Assembly (NCBI GenBank): GCA_944321905.1
Contig: CALUNI010000010.1
Coordinates: 1-38,347 of the forward strand
Source: an uncultured Muribaculaceae bacterium
Lineage (GTDB): Bacteria; Bacteroidota; Bacteroidia; Bacteroidales; Muribaculaceae
Direction: 5' to 3'
DNA: 38,347 nucleotides
The notes beneath the pieces are model-generated. The model worked only from the letters and a program-made list of their open reading frames with translations, was not told the DNA's origin and searched no databases. Below, in pieces: positions 15,387 through 23,556 of this stretch; position 1 is the first letter of the stretch, and each line of letters begins with the position of its first letter. Position numbers and translations under genes: made by a program.

Positions 15387-15887
15387 CTATCTGCTGCGCT
15401 TCAAGTATAAAAAACTATATGGAAAAGGATTACGCTCATCGGCAGCGTAATCTTCTTTTTTTATAATATCCCACTCACCGGCATCTGCCATGGGAAAGAA
15501 AGTATCGGCATTGTCAAATCGGGCATGTATCCGTGTCAGATACAATTCATCCAAATATCCGGCAAAAGCCGCATATATCTGTCCGCCGCCTATTACGAAA
15601 CATCGCTCACGCCCTTCGGCCTCGGCAATGGATATGGCCTCGGCAATCTCATGGCACACCACCGCTCCCGTCGCGGCATATGACGCATCACGAGTCAAAA
15701 TAATATTCAACCTTCCCGGCAACGGTCCCTTCGGAAAGCTCTCAAATGTCTTACGTCCCATTATAATGGGATAACCCATCGTGACCGACTTGAAATGTTT
15801 CAAATCGGCCGGCATATGGCACAGCAGTCCCCCTTTGCGCCCAATTCCGTCGGCCTCGTCAACTGCCACTATTGCTGCGATTTTCAT
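15387..15887 (-). CDS. folA: Dihydrofolate reductase
   Basis: DHFR reduces dihydrofolate to tetrahydrofolate with NADPH. The 166-residue protein starts MKIAAIVAVDEADGIGRKGGLL, then PADLKHFKSVTMG, the cofactor-binding PIIMGRKTFESFPKGPLPGR, FVIGGGQIYAAF, and the C-terminal strand DELYLTRIHARFDNADTFFP. All core motifs are present. At the position of E. coli Trp22 (motif W-x-LP) the protein has Cys (LLCHMPADL). It is convergent with the RluA-type gene (4-nt gap) and lies 41 nt downstream of the AAA-ATPase gene on the same strand. No clear promoter was found in that gap, so it could be read through or have a weak promoter of its own. Confidence 0.93.
   Translation of the reverse strand: MKIAAIVAVDEADGIGRKGGLLCHMPADLKHFKSVTMGYPIIMGRKTFESFPKGPLPGRLNIILTRDASYAATGAVVCHEIAEAISIAEAEGRERCFVIGGGQIYAAFAGYLDELYLTRIHARFDNADTFFPMADAGEWDIIKKEDYAADERNPFPYSFLYLKRSR
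15428..15462 (+). terminator. Terminator of the RluA-family gene, inside folA
   Basis: GATTACGCT (15428-15436) pairs perfectly with AGCGTAATC (15444-15452), loop 7 nt, followed by TTCT7 (15453-15462). It is oriented for plus-strand transcription and lies within the 3' coding end of folA, where the same bases encode EDYAADERN in antisense. Confidence 0.75.
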
Positions 15888-15928
15888 ATTTCTGCAATTA
15901 GAATAATCTTTTTATCTTGCGTCACGGT

Positions 15929-17536
15929 TCAATCGCCCGTCGTTTTTTCTTTTACCGCCCAACCATCTATGGTACCCGACTGCGATGAGAAATTGACCCC
16001 TATTTCATATAACCTGCGAGAATCCGACTCATAAGGTCGGGCATAACCCTTTTCCTCAATCTGGCGCAGAGCCTCATCAGCGGTTCCATCGAGTTTAAAC
16101 TCAAATATATAAATGAATTTTGGAGTCTCCACTATGCAATCCACCCTACCCTCGCTCTGCTGCTTCTCGGTATATGTGGCATACACGCTCACAAGCCTGA
16201 AAATCAAATAAAAAGTATAATGAAAATATCTTTCACGCTCACGCTCATTGTCTTTTCGGCGCATCGAATAAGGAATGTCGGCAAAAAAAGAAATTAACAG
16301 CTTGTTAAGTAAATCCAGATTCCCATTCTCTAATGTATCTACGAATTCTTGTACCCAGCTATTTACACTTTCCCTACGTGGCCTCAGATAATCCGAAGCA
16401 ACAAGTGAAACAAAACCTTTCTTTACCTCATTGTTAGGAAAATCAAGCAAAAAAGTTCCTCTACTAAGCTTATAATCCTTTATTGTAAGATACCCGCTTT
16501 GATAAATCATAGGCAGAGGCTTTTCCACTGTTGCCTTATAATCGACAAACTCCTGCGGGTCGTAATAACGCCCGGTAAGCTCATCAAGCCCTTCATTGGT
16601 GTGATTCAACAGCCGTATAAGATAGGTAGGAGTTCCGCTGCTGAACCAGAAATCACGTATCGACCTCGAAGCAAATGCATTCAGCAGACTGAACGGATTA
16701 TATATGTCGGTCATGTTTTCACTAAAATGATAGCCGTCGTAATACCGCTTGAGCATCTCCTTAACCTCATACTCCGACATTCTACGGGCTTCGGCCAACC
16801 CCTTTATAGACTCCGGGAAACAACGTTCCAACTCGTCTTGGGTTATGCCGCATAATGCCTCATAGCGCGGATCCATGCTTATGTCGGCAGGCTGGTTGAA
16901 ACCACTGAACACGCTCACTTGTGCAAACTTCGTAACCCCTGTCAACAATACAAACTGCAAATGGTCGTCGGCAGCCTTAAACACCGAGTAAAACCCTTTT
17001 AGTGCGTCACGGTTTGAATCCTCAAGCAGCCTGCCATTGCCTGCTTGCACTTGTATGTTGGTATCAAGCACATCGAGTATGGGTTTGTCGTATTCATCTA
17101 TCAATACCACGCAACGCCTGCCGCTGCGCTCGTGTGCCCGCTGCAAGACGTATGCAAAACGTGTACCTATGTCGGCACCACTCATGCTACATTCATACTC
17201 GCGTTCCCATGTTTCAACGAAACTTTCCAACTTCTGTTCAAGCGTACCAGGCACAGTGAAATTACTGCCATTGAAGTCGATATGGAAAACCTGATATTTT
17301 TTCCATTCCTTCTCCAACCCCTCAATTGCCAAGCCGTGAAAAAGCTCCTTGTTTCCGAGGAAGTAATTCTTCAATGTGGAAACAAGCAGGCTTTTGCCGA
17401 ATCGGCGCGGACGGCTTAAAAAATAAATCTTCCCTTCGCTTACCAACCTGTAAACAAGTTCAGTCTTATCGACATACACATATCCGTCCTCCCTCAATTG
17501 TGCAAAGCTCTGTATGCCTATCGGGTATTTTATCAT
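15929..17536 (-). CDS. AAA-ATPase-like/PD-(D/E)XK nuclease-like protein
   Basis: This 535-residue protein matches the two-domain family common and often multicopy in Bacteroidales. The N-terminal AAA-ATPase-like domain has YVDKTELVYRL, a P-loop variant SRPRRFGKSLL at 41-51, and a Walker B-like VVLIDEYDKPI at 143-153. A middle part has the FSGFNQP and YYDGYHF segments. The C-terminal PD-(D/E)XK-like domain has GRVD with Asp466 and IFEFKLDG with Glu479 and Lys481. The function of the family is not established; a nuclease or mobile-element link is inference. The start at 17536 (MIKYPIGIQSF) was preferred to upstream codons, which lie in the promoter and terminator region. Confidence 0.82.
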   Translation of the reverse strand: MIKYPIGIQSFAQLREDGYVYVDKTELVYRLVSEGKIYFLSRPRRFGKSLLVSTLKNYFLGNKELFHGLAIEGLEKEWKKYQVFHIDFNGSNFTVPGTLEQKLESFVETWEREYECSMSGADIGTRFAYVLQRAHERSGRRCVVLIDEYDKPILDVLDTNIQVQAGNGRLLEDSNRDALKGFYSVFKAADDHLQFVLLTGVTKFAQVSVFSGFNQPADISMDPRYEALCGITQDELERCFPESIKGLAEARRMSEYEVKEMLKRYYDGYHFSENMTDIYNPFSLLNAFASRSIRDFWFSSGTPTYLIRLLNHTNEGLDELTGRYYDPQEFVDYKATVEKPLPMIYQSGYLTIKDYKLSRGTFLLDFPNNEVKKGFVSLVASDYLRPRRESVNSWVQEFVDTLENGNLDLLNKLLISFFADIPYSMRRKDNERERERYFHYTFYLIFRLVSVYATYTEKQQSEGRVDCIVETPKFIYIFEFKLDGTADEALRQIEEKGYARPYESDSRRLYEIGVNFSSQSGTIDGWAVKEKTTGD

Positions 17537-17574
17537 ATTGGATGCTATTATTTTTTCCCCATAACAAGAATACA

Positions 17575-17606
17575 CAAATATATGAGTTTTCCGGCGACAA
17601 ATCAAA
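17575..17606 (-). promoter_or_regulatory. Promoter of the AAA-ATPase/nuclease-like gene
   Basis: On the minus strand TTTG (plus 17603-17606), a 20-nt spacer, and TATATTTG (plus 17575-17582). The predicted leader is about 35 nt. It lies just downstream of the phosphatase terminator, so the gene is transcribed on its own. Confidence 0.75.
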
Positions 17607-17610
17607 TGAT

Positions 17611-17654
17611 TAAAAAAATAAAGGCTCTCCCGACATGCGATAACCGGGAGAGCC
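17611..17654 (-). terminator. Terminator after the alkaline phosphatase gene
   Basis: GGCTCTCCCG (17623-17632) pairs perfectly over 10 bp with CGGGAGAGCC (17645-17654). On the minus strand it is followed by TTTATTTTTTTA (plus 17611-17622). It separates the GH3-phosphatase pair from the next gene. Confidence 0.9.
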
Positions 17655-17676
17655 AAAAACATTGTGCCTGGAATCT

Positions 17677-19068
17677 TTATTTTGTGATACCTGCTATCTT
17701 GCGCATCTTTGCCGGAATGTCGATATTGTTGTTGACATTGCTAAACAACTCGCTTCCAACACCAATGGCAAATACAGGAACGAAGTCTCCTGTATGGCTC
17801 GTTGTCGTCCACCCTATGCCGTTGATATGGTCGAGAGTCGTAAACACCTCATTAACAAACTCATTATACGTAGTGTATAGGGTTTCGGTATCATCGCTCT
17901 CATGCTCGATGAAAGTCTTTTCAAACTTTTCCCGGATAGCCTCGTCTTGTTCGTCGCTGACGGCTATAGAGCCATACAAGCCCAGATTGGCCTTCAGATA
18001 GCTTTTCATCGCATCCCATTCCACGTTCTTTCCCGAATCAATCAAGCCTTTGCAATATTGTTGGAATTTTTCTATCGACACACGTTGATAATCCATATTC
18101 TTCAAGTTCACTTCGGCCGGGCCATCCTTCACGCCCATCTGCATGCCGCCGGTATTATGGTCGGCAGTGACGACGATAAGCGTCTCGTCGGGGTGCTGCA
18201 AATAAAAGTCGTAGGCAATCTTTATTGCCTCGTTAAAGTTTAATATTTCCTTAACCACGGCTCCGCCATCGTTGGCATGAGATGCCCAGTCGATATTTCC
18301 ACCTTCTATCATCATGAAAAACTTGTCGGGCGACACTCTCGTCAGATGTTCAAGACAGGCTTGAGTTATATACGGCAAGTGCAAATTACTGTCGATGCTG
18401 TCTATGGTATAGCCAAAATGTTCTATCGTGGAATCATTATTCAGCAATACTATTTTATCGTTATCCTTGTTCTTTTCAAAGTCTTCGCGGCCAAAAGCTA
18501 CCGTGTAGCCGTTTACGCGGAGCGAGTCGATAAGACCGGTCTCATTTCCGGCCGCATCCTTCAAGCCCCGCAATTTCGACCCCACAAACATATCATAGCC
18601 ACTGTGTGCCATGTCAAGGCCTATCTCGTAATACATGCTGCGCGACTTCACGTGAGCATAAAATGCCCCCGGCGTGGCATCATCAGGCTGAACCGAAGTC
18701 CCGACGGCTATGCCATACCCCCTCTTTTGCAACTCGGTTGCTATGCTGTAAACGGGCGTTTCGTCGGGAGTCATGCCAAGCATTCCGTTGTTGGTCTTAT
18801 ACCCGGTTGACAACGCCGTGCCGGCCGCTGCCGAGTCGGTAATTTTACTGCTTGCCGAGTATGTCATTGCAAGCGAAGAAACAGGGAACTGCATCATGGG
18901 CAGCAATTCATCATTTCCGAGCACCGTGCGGTTATAGGTCTGAGCCGTCATCACATGCCCCATCCCCATTCCGTCTCCGATAAAGAAGAAGATATACTTG
19001 GGAGCTTGGGCATATGCGCCCAATGCTATTGCCAAGCACACAATAAAGGAAAACAATCTTGAAAACAT
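17677..19068 (-). CDS. Exported alkaline phosphatase
   Basis: The enzyme hydrolyses phosphate monoesters in the periplasm. The 463-residue protein has a signal peptide with cut AYA|Q at 20/21. It carries the metal motif FFIGDGMGMGH (residues 28-38) and the catalytic segment ITDSAAAGTALSTGYKT with nucleophile Ser79. Further metal ligands are in MIEGGNIDWASHAND, TADHNTGGM and SHTGDFVPVFAIG. These are the core motifs of the PhoA family. A helical crown insertion between about residues 320 and 400 fits family variation. It lies 20 nt downstream of the GH3-family gene on the same strand, with no promoter of its own visible, and ends at a strong terminator. Confidence 0.9.
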   Translation of the reverse strand: MFSRLFSFIVCLAIALGAYAQAPKYIFFFIGDGMGMGHVMTAQTYNRTVLGNDELLPMMQFPVSSLAMTYSASSKITDSAAAGTALSTGYKTNNGMLGMTPDETPVYSIATELQKRGYGIAVGTSVQPDDATPGAFYAHVKSRSMYYEIGLDMAHSGYDMFVGSKLRGLKDAAGNETGLIDSLRVNGYTVAFGREDFEKNKDNDKIVLLNNDSTIEHFGYTIDSIDSNLHLPYITQACLEHLTRVSPDKFFMMIEGGNIDWASHANDGGAVVKEILNFNEAIKIAYDFYLQHPDETLIVVTADHNTGGMQMGVKDGPAEVNLKNMDYQRVSIEKFQQYCKGLIDSGKNVEWDAMKSYLKANLGLYGSIAVSDEQDEAIREKFEKTFIEHESDDTETLYTTYNEFVNEVFTTLDHINGIGWTTTSHTGDFVPVFAIGVGSELFSNVNNNIDIPAKMRKIAGITK

Positions 19069-19088
19069 CGTGTTCGTTTTTTTTATGA

Positions 19089-20609
19089 TTAATATTCGTT
19101 ATTTATATCAAGCAATTGTGAAATCAACGCACGGTCATTGCTCAAACGTGGCACTTTGCGCTGCCCGCCGAGCTTACCCGTCTCGCCGAGCCAACGCTCG
19201 AACACTCCCTCGCGAGCAACCGTTATTTCCGGGCCGTCGAGAAATATACCCTTATACCGCTTGGCCTCATAGTCACTGTTAAGTTCCTTCAAGTGAGAGT
19301 CGAGGCTCTCGGCAAACTGCTCCGTATCCTTGGGCGGCACAGAAAATTCCACAAGCCATTGATGATGTCCGTGCTTCCCTTCTGCCGCATACACCGGAGC
19401 CGCAGTATAGTCGGCCACTGCCGCACCGGTATCCCTGCAGGCACGTTTTATGGCCTCGTCGGCATTATACACCATCAGTTCCTCGCCAAATGCATTAATA
19501 TAATGGCGAGTACGCCCTGCAATCCGTATCTTTACCGGAGCCGTCTGCTCCACCCTCACGGTGTCTCCTATTTTATATCTCCACAACCCATTGTTGGCAG
19601 TGATTACAAGCGCATAAGTCTTGCCTTTTTCCACTTCCCACAACGGCAATACTCGTGGGTTGTCGCTCTCGGCATCCTCGACAGGTATGAATTCATAGAA
19701 CACCCCCACGTCGAGCAGCAGCATCATGGCATTGCTCTCCCACGACGTCTGCACGGCAAAGAATCCTTCCGACGCGTTATAGGTCTCAAGATAATGCATT
19801 CTCGATGCATCGCATAATTGCATGTAACGGTCACGATACGGCTCAAAACTGATGCCTCCATGGAAAAACACCTCAAGGTTAGGCCACACCTCGTGTATGC
19901 ACTTCACGCCTTTGCGGCGCATCACCTCCTCTATCACCGTCAGGAACCACGACGGCACACCCGATATATTGGTGACATTCTCGTTTATGCTGCTATCCAC
20001 CAACGCAGGCAACTTCTGTTCCCAATCTTCCATTAGGGCAATCCGCTTGCCGGGAATGCGCACCAAGTTGGCAACGGGATTTATGTTTTCAATCAAATTG
20101 GCCGACAAGTCGCCCACCCTCACGCCGGGCTTCAATTTAAGTTCATTGGCAAAGCTGCCGCCGAGTATGAAACTTTTCCCGGCAAATATCCTGCTGTCGG
20201 GAACAAGGTTCAAATAATGTGCAACCACGTCAAAACCGCCTTGATAATGGCAGCGGCTCAAAGAATCGTTGGTTATGGGTATATACTTGCTCTTTCCGTC
20301 GCTCGTTCCCGACGACTGGGCAAAACGCATGGTAACACCACGCCACAGCACATTCTTTTCACCCGCCACCATGCGCATGATTGCAGGCTTCAAGTCTTCA
20401 TAACTGTGCAACGGCACACGCTCACGAAACTGGTCGTAGGTGAGACTGTCGATAAACTTATATTTTTGGCCGAATTCGGTAAAGCTCGCCTGCCCTATCA
20501 GCTCGTAAAGCTGCTCGCGCTGAACCACGTCGCCATAATCGATAAACCGCAACGACCTGCGAATGCGGTTCTCAAACAGCGGCCTTACCAACGGCGTAAA
20601 ATTAAACAT
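19089..20609 (-). CDS. GH3-family acyl-adenylate-forming protein
   Basis: GH3 proteins belong to the adenylate-forming superfamily; plant members conjugate amino acids to auxin or jasmonate. The bacterial substrates are unknown. The 506-residue product has the N-terminal RFIDYGDVVQREQLYELI, the ATP-binding loop SSGTSDGKSKYIP at 99-111, NISGVPSWFLTVIEE, a YNASEGFFAVQ segment, and LWRYKIGDTVRV followed by GRTRHYINAFGEELM at the hinge before the C-terminal domain. I chose the Met at 20609; the longer frame runs through the promoter. The phosphatase gene follows after 20 nt, so an operon is likely, but I see no biochemical reason for the pairing. Confidence 0.85.
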   Translation of the reverse strand: MFNFTPLVRPLFENRIRRSLRFIDYGDVVQREQLYELIGQASFTEFGQKYKFIDSLTYDQFRERVPLHSYEDLKPAIMRMVAGEKNVLWRGVTMRFAQSSGTSDGKSKYIPITNDSLSRCHYQGGFDVVAHYLNLVPDSRIFAGKSFILGGSFANELKLKPGVRVGDLSANLIENINPVANLVRIPGKRIALMEDWEQKLPALVDSSINENVTNISGVPSWFLTVIEEVMRRKGVKCIHEVWPNLEVFFHGGISFEPYRDRYMQLCDASRMHYLETYNASEGFFAVQTSWESNAMMLLLDVGVFYEFIPVEDAESDNPRVLPLWEVEKGKTYALVITANNGLWRYKIGDTVRVEQTAPVKIRIAGRTRHYINAFGEELMVYNADEAIKRACRDTGAAVADYTAAPVYAAEGKHGHHQWLVEFSVPPKDTEQFAESLDSHLKELNSDYEAKRYKGIFLDGPEITVAREGVFERWLGETGKLGGQRKVPRLSNDRALISQLLDINNEY

Positions 20610-20638
20610 CCCTAATTTAATATTTTTCCTTGTCACAA

Positions 20639-20646
20639 CAAAGATA
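20639..20646 (-). promoter_or_regulatory. -7 box of the GH3-family gene
   Basis: On the minus strand TATCTTTG lies 29 nt upstream of the ATG. No TTTG lies at the usual 19-21 nt distance, so only the -7 element is well supported. Confidence 0.55.
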
Positions 20647-20678
20647 CAATTTTTGCCCAACTCTGCCCGTAACATTAC

Positions 20679-20767
20679 GGTAAATTTTATTTTTACCATA
20701 ATACGGACACATGTCACCGTTGCTAAGCTCAAGCAATACAACATACCCGTTAAATGACCGTTAAATG
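20679..20767. repeat. Small repeats in the GH3/PpiD divergent region
   Basis: GGTAAA (20679-20684) and TTTACC (20692-20697) form an inverted repeat. CCGTTAAATG occurs twice in tandem with one base between (20747-20756 and 20758-20767). They sit between two divergent promoters and could be regulator binding sites, although they are short enough to be chance. Confidence 0.35.
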
Positions 20768-20794
20768 CTTGAAAATACAAAAATTCAGACACTT

Positions 20795-20853
20795 TTTGGG
20801 CAGAAATATAAAAATTTGGTATCTTTGTGCGCTTTTAATGGCATATATTTTTG
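20795..20853 (+). promoter_or_regulatory. Promoter(s) of the PpiD-like gene
   Basis: TTTG at 20795-20798, a 21-nt spacer, and TATCTTTG at 20820-20827 match the consensus. A second perfect -7 box, TATTTTTG, lies at 20846-20853, with the TTTG of the first box 18 nt upstream. Two overlapping starts are therefore possible. The leader also has a 6-bp hairpin, CCGTGT (20854-20859) with ACACGG (20867-20872). Confidence 0.65.
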
Positions 20854-20913
20854 CCGTGTTACCGACACACGGTGCGTTTTATAGCATAAAATAACAAAAA
20901 AACATAATACTAA

Positions 20914-22974
20914 ATGGCAGCTTTAGAGAAGATTAGAAGCAAAGCAGTCCTGTTGACGGTTGTCATAGGTTTAGCCTTGTTGGCCTTTATCCTAACCGAC
21001 TTCCTCAACTCGGGCAGAACGTTCTTTGGCGATGGCAATACCGTTGCCAATGTGGGAGGTACAAAAATCGACGCTATGGAATTCCAGCATCGTTATGAAT
21101 TGGCAAGTCAAGAAATGCAAGCACGCGGGCAACGGTCGTTCGATGGCGCCGTGCTGCAAAGCCAGGTCATGAACCAGATGATTCAAGAAATCTTGCTCAA
21201 CGACGAGCTTGACGCGCTCGATATCGATGTCTCAAGCGAAGAAATCACCAACGCAATGATTGGGGACAACGTGCATCCGCAAGTAATGCAATTCGTGCAA
21301 CAAGCAGGCATGCAATCGCCCAGCGAATTGCACAACCTCATTTTCCACCCCACTCAATACGGGCTGAGCGATAACGACATGGTTCAAATGAAAGAAGCAT
21401 GGCTGTCGCTCGAAGAGGAAATCACAAAAAGCTTGAAGTACGAAAAGCTACAAAACCTAATCGTCGGAGCCATTCAAGCCAACAACCTCGACAAGAAAGA
21501 AATGGCATCGGAAAATGCCGTCACCAACCATATCAAGTATGCACGCGTCAACTATTCGACTTTAAAGAATGACGATTATCCTGTAAGCGACAGCGAAATA
21601 CTTGCCGAATACAACAAGCAGAAAGAGCTTTACAAGTTACCGCAAGAGATGCGCATAGGACACGTCATTGCAGTGGACATCGCGCCTTCCACAGCCGACT
21701 TGAACATGGCTCAAGAAAACATCAACGGCGTATATACGCAATTGGTATCGAGCGAAGGCATTGACGACATACGCAACAACAGCGACTTGTCTATCAACGA
21801 AACCACTGTAAGACTGAGCGATGTCCGCCAAAACGATGAGCGCGACTTCATTTCTCGCGCAGCAATCGGCGACGTTACTTCACCCAAGTTCCTGTCAAAC
21901 ACCTACACCATAGTCAAGCTCCTCGGCAAAGAAATGGGTCTTGACTCGGTTAACGTGAGCATGATGAGCATTGCAGGTGCAAAGAACTTGCAAGATTCGG
22001 TGCTCAACCTGCTCAACGCCGGTACTCCTTATGCCGAAATACAGAAGATTCAAGGCACACAAGGACAAGAAAACTTCTGGCAGACGCTTGTCGGCGCACC
22101 CGATTCTACGATAGCCAAGTTCAAAGCCGCAGGCAAGAACTACTTTACGCTCAACCAGTCGGAACAAGGCGCAATCTACGTGAAGGTAAACGAGCTGAAA
22201 GCTCCAAAGCAACTGTATGACATTGCCCGCATAACCTACACCGTATATCCAAGCACAAAGACCACCGAAGACTTGCGCGACAGCCTGCAAGCATTCATCA
22301 ACAAGAACAACACGGCAGAGCTGTTTGAACAAAACGCAGCCAAGGCCGGTTACAACGCAATGGCAACCCGCGTAACCTCGTCAACACCGCAAGTAAACGG
22401 CATCGATGGTACACGCGAAGTGGTAAGATGGCTGTTCGAGGCTCAACCGGGAGCGGTTTCCACCATCTTCGACGAGCAAAGCAACGACAAACTTATTGTC
22501 GCATCGCTCGACAATATCTATGAAGAAGGATACATGCCTGCCTCGGCACCCGAAATAAGCAACGCCCTTACCACACAAATCCGCAACAAGAAGAAAGGCG
22601 ACGCACTGGTTGCCCAATACCAAGGCAAGGCTTCTGATATCGAAGGCTATGCCAAATTAATGAACGTTGCTGTTGATTCGGCTCAAGTGACATTCGGACA
22701 GAACTACATCGCGAAGATTGGCGCAGGCGAATCGGAACTCACAGCAAGCGTGGCAGCAGCACAACCCAACACAGTGGTTGGCCCGATAGAAGCCAACACA
22801 TCGGTAATAGTGTTTGAAGTTGTAAAACAAGACACTTCAAAGCGCGAGCTTACCGACATGGAAACCGAGCAACAGTTTGCCCGTAGCCGCGGCAACCAGG
22901 CAGTGATGAGCCAAGCCATCAACATACTGGAAAACGCGGTGGATGTGGAAAACAAGATGATACGATTCTTCTAA
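20914..22974 (+). CDS. PpiD-like membrane-anchored peptidyl-prolyl isomerase/chaperone
   Basis: The protein is anchored by one N-terminal membrane helix (AVLLTVVIGLALLAFILTDFL, about residues 11-31) with the bulk in the periplasm. There it would chaperone newly exported proteins, as PpiD/SurA relatives do. The 686-residue product has a SurA-N-like helical region (VANVGGTKIDAMEFQHRYELASQEMQ, then VMNQMIQEILLNDELD and DVSSEEITNAMI). A parvulin-like middle part follows from about residue 245 (EMRIGHVIAVDIAPSTADLNMAQENI, then SPKFLSNTYTIVKLLG), but its catalytic residues are not clear. A second degenerate parvulin-like unit may follow. Isomerase activity is therefore uncertain. It has its own promoter and terminator. 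Confidence 0.82.
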   Translation: MAALEKIRSKAVLLTVVIGLALLAFILTDFLNSGRTFFGDGNTVANVGGTKIDAMEFQHRYELASQEMQARGQRSFDGAVLQSQVMNQMIQEILLNDELDALDIDVSSEEITNAMIGDNVHPQVMQFVQQAGMQSPSELHNLIFHPTQYGLSDNDMVQMKEAWLSLEEEITKSLKYEKLQNLIVGAIQANNLDKKEMASENAVTNHIKYARVNYSTLKNDDYPVSDSEILAEYNKQKELYKLPQEMRIGHVIAVDIAPSTADLNMAQENINGVYTQLVSSEGIDDIRNNSDLSINETTVRLSDVRQNDERDFISRAAIGDVTSPKFLSNTYTIVKLLGKEMGLDSVNVSMMSIAGAKNLQDSVLNLLNAGTPYAEIQKIQGTQGQENFWQTLVGAPDSTIAKFKAAGKNYFTLNQSEQGAIYVKVNELKAPKQLYDIARITYTVYPSTKTTEDLRDSLQAFINKNNTAELFEQNAAKAGYNAMATRVTSSTPQVNGIDGTREVVRWLFEAQPGAVSTIFDEQSNDKLIVASLDNIYEEGYMPASAPEISNALTTQIRNKKKGDALVAQYQGKASDIEGYAKLMNVAVDSAQVTFGQNYIAKIGAGESELTASVAAAQPNTVVGPIEANTSVIVFEVVKQDTSKRELTDMETEQQFARSRGNQAVMSQAINILENAVDVENKMIRFF

Positions 22975-23001
22975 ATCACAAACATATCGACAATTTACAC
23001 G

Positions 23002-23041
23002 ACAAGGGCAGAGCATTTGGCACTGCCCTTGTTGCATTTTT
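23002..23041 (+). terminator. Terminator of the PpiD-like gene
   Basis: ACAAGGGCAG (23002-23011) pairs perfectly over 10 bp with CTGCCCTTGT (23023-23032), followed by TGCAT5. Its last bases overlap the -33 element of the sufE promoter. Confidence 0.85.
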
Positions 23042-23062
23042 CACCAAAAATGCCTATTTTTG
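23031..23062 (+). promoter_or_regulatory. Promoter of sufE
   Basis: GTTG at 23031-23034, a 20-nt spacer, and TATTTTTG at 23055-23062. The ATG is at 23081, giving a leader of about 12 nt. Confidence 0.7.
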
Positions 23063-23080
23063 AGCAATTTATTATACGAC

Positions 23081-23524
23081 ATGAAATCAATTAACGAAAT
23101 ACAAGACGAAATCATAGAAGAATTTGAGGGTCTCACCGAATGGATGGACCGATACAGCTACATCATCGACCTCGGCAACGCCCTTGAACCCATAGACGAA
23201 AAGTACAAGACCCCCGAATACCTTATTGAAGGATGCCAAAGCCGGGTGTGGATTACCGCCGACGAAGACAGTGACGGGCTGATTCACTTCAAGGCCGACA
23301 GCGACGCAATCATCGTGAAGGGCATTATATCGCTGCTCATACAGGTGCTTTCGGGCCATACGGCACAAGAAATACTCGACAGCGACCTATACTTCATAAA
23401 AAAAGTAGGACTACAGGAACACCTGTCGCCAACACGCAGCAACGGACTCGTGGCAATGGTAAAGCAAATGCGAATGTATGCCATGGCATTCCACGCCAAA
23501 GATAAAACCGACAACAAACAATAA
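23081..23524 (+). CDS. sufE: SufE family sulfur acceptor
   Basis: SufE accepts persulfide sulfur from the cysteine desulfurase SufS and passes it to the Suf scaffold for iron-sulfur cluster assembly. The 147-residue protein has the family layout: an N-terminal helix INEIQDEIIEEFEGLTEWMDRYSYIIDLG, then YLIEGCQSRVWI with the sulfur-accepting Cys52, then HFKADSDAIIVKGIISLLIQVLSG, and SPTRSNGLVAMVKQMRMYA near the C-terminus. I chose the ATG at 23081; an upstream TTG lies in the promoter. No other suf genes are in the window. The peptide transporter gene follows after 32 nt. Confidence 0.92.
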   Translation: MKSINEIQDEIIEEFEGLTEWMDRYSYIIDLGNALEPIDEKYKTPEYLIEGCQSRVWITADEDSDGLIHFKADSDAIIVKGIISLLIQVLSGHTAQEILDSDLYFIKKVGLQEHLSPTRSNGLVAMVKQMRMYAMAFHAKDKTDNKQ

Positions 23525-23556
23525 ATAACAATACTCTAAAAAACGCACTTAAAACT

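Noticed and set aside
15929-17536. AAA/nuclease-like gene as part of a CRISPR or restriction system
   Set aside because: No repeat array, methyltransferase, specificity subunit or cas-type neighbour is present; flanking genes are core metabolism.
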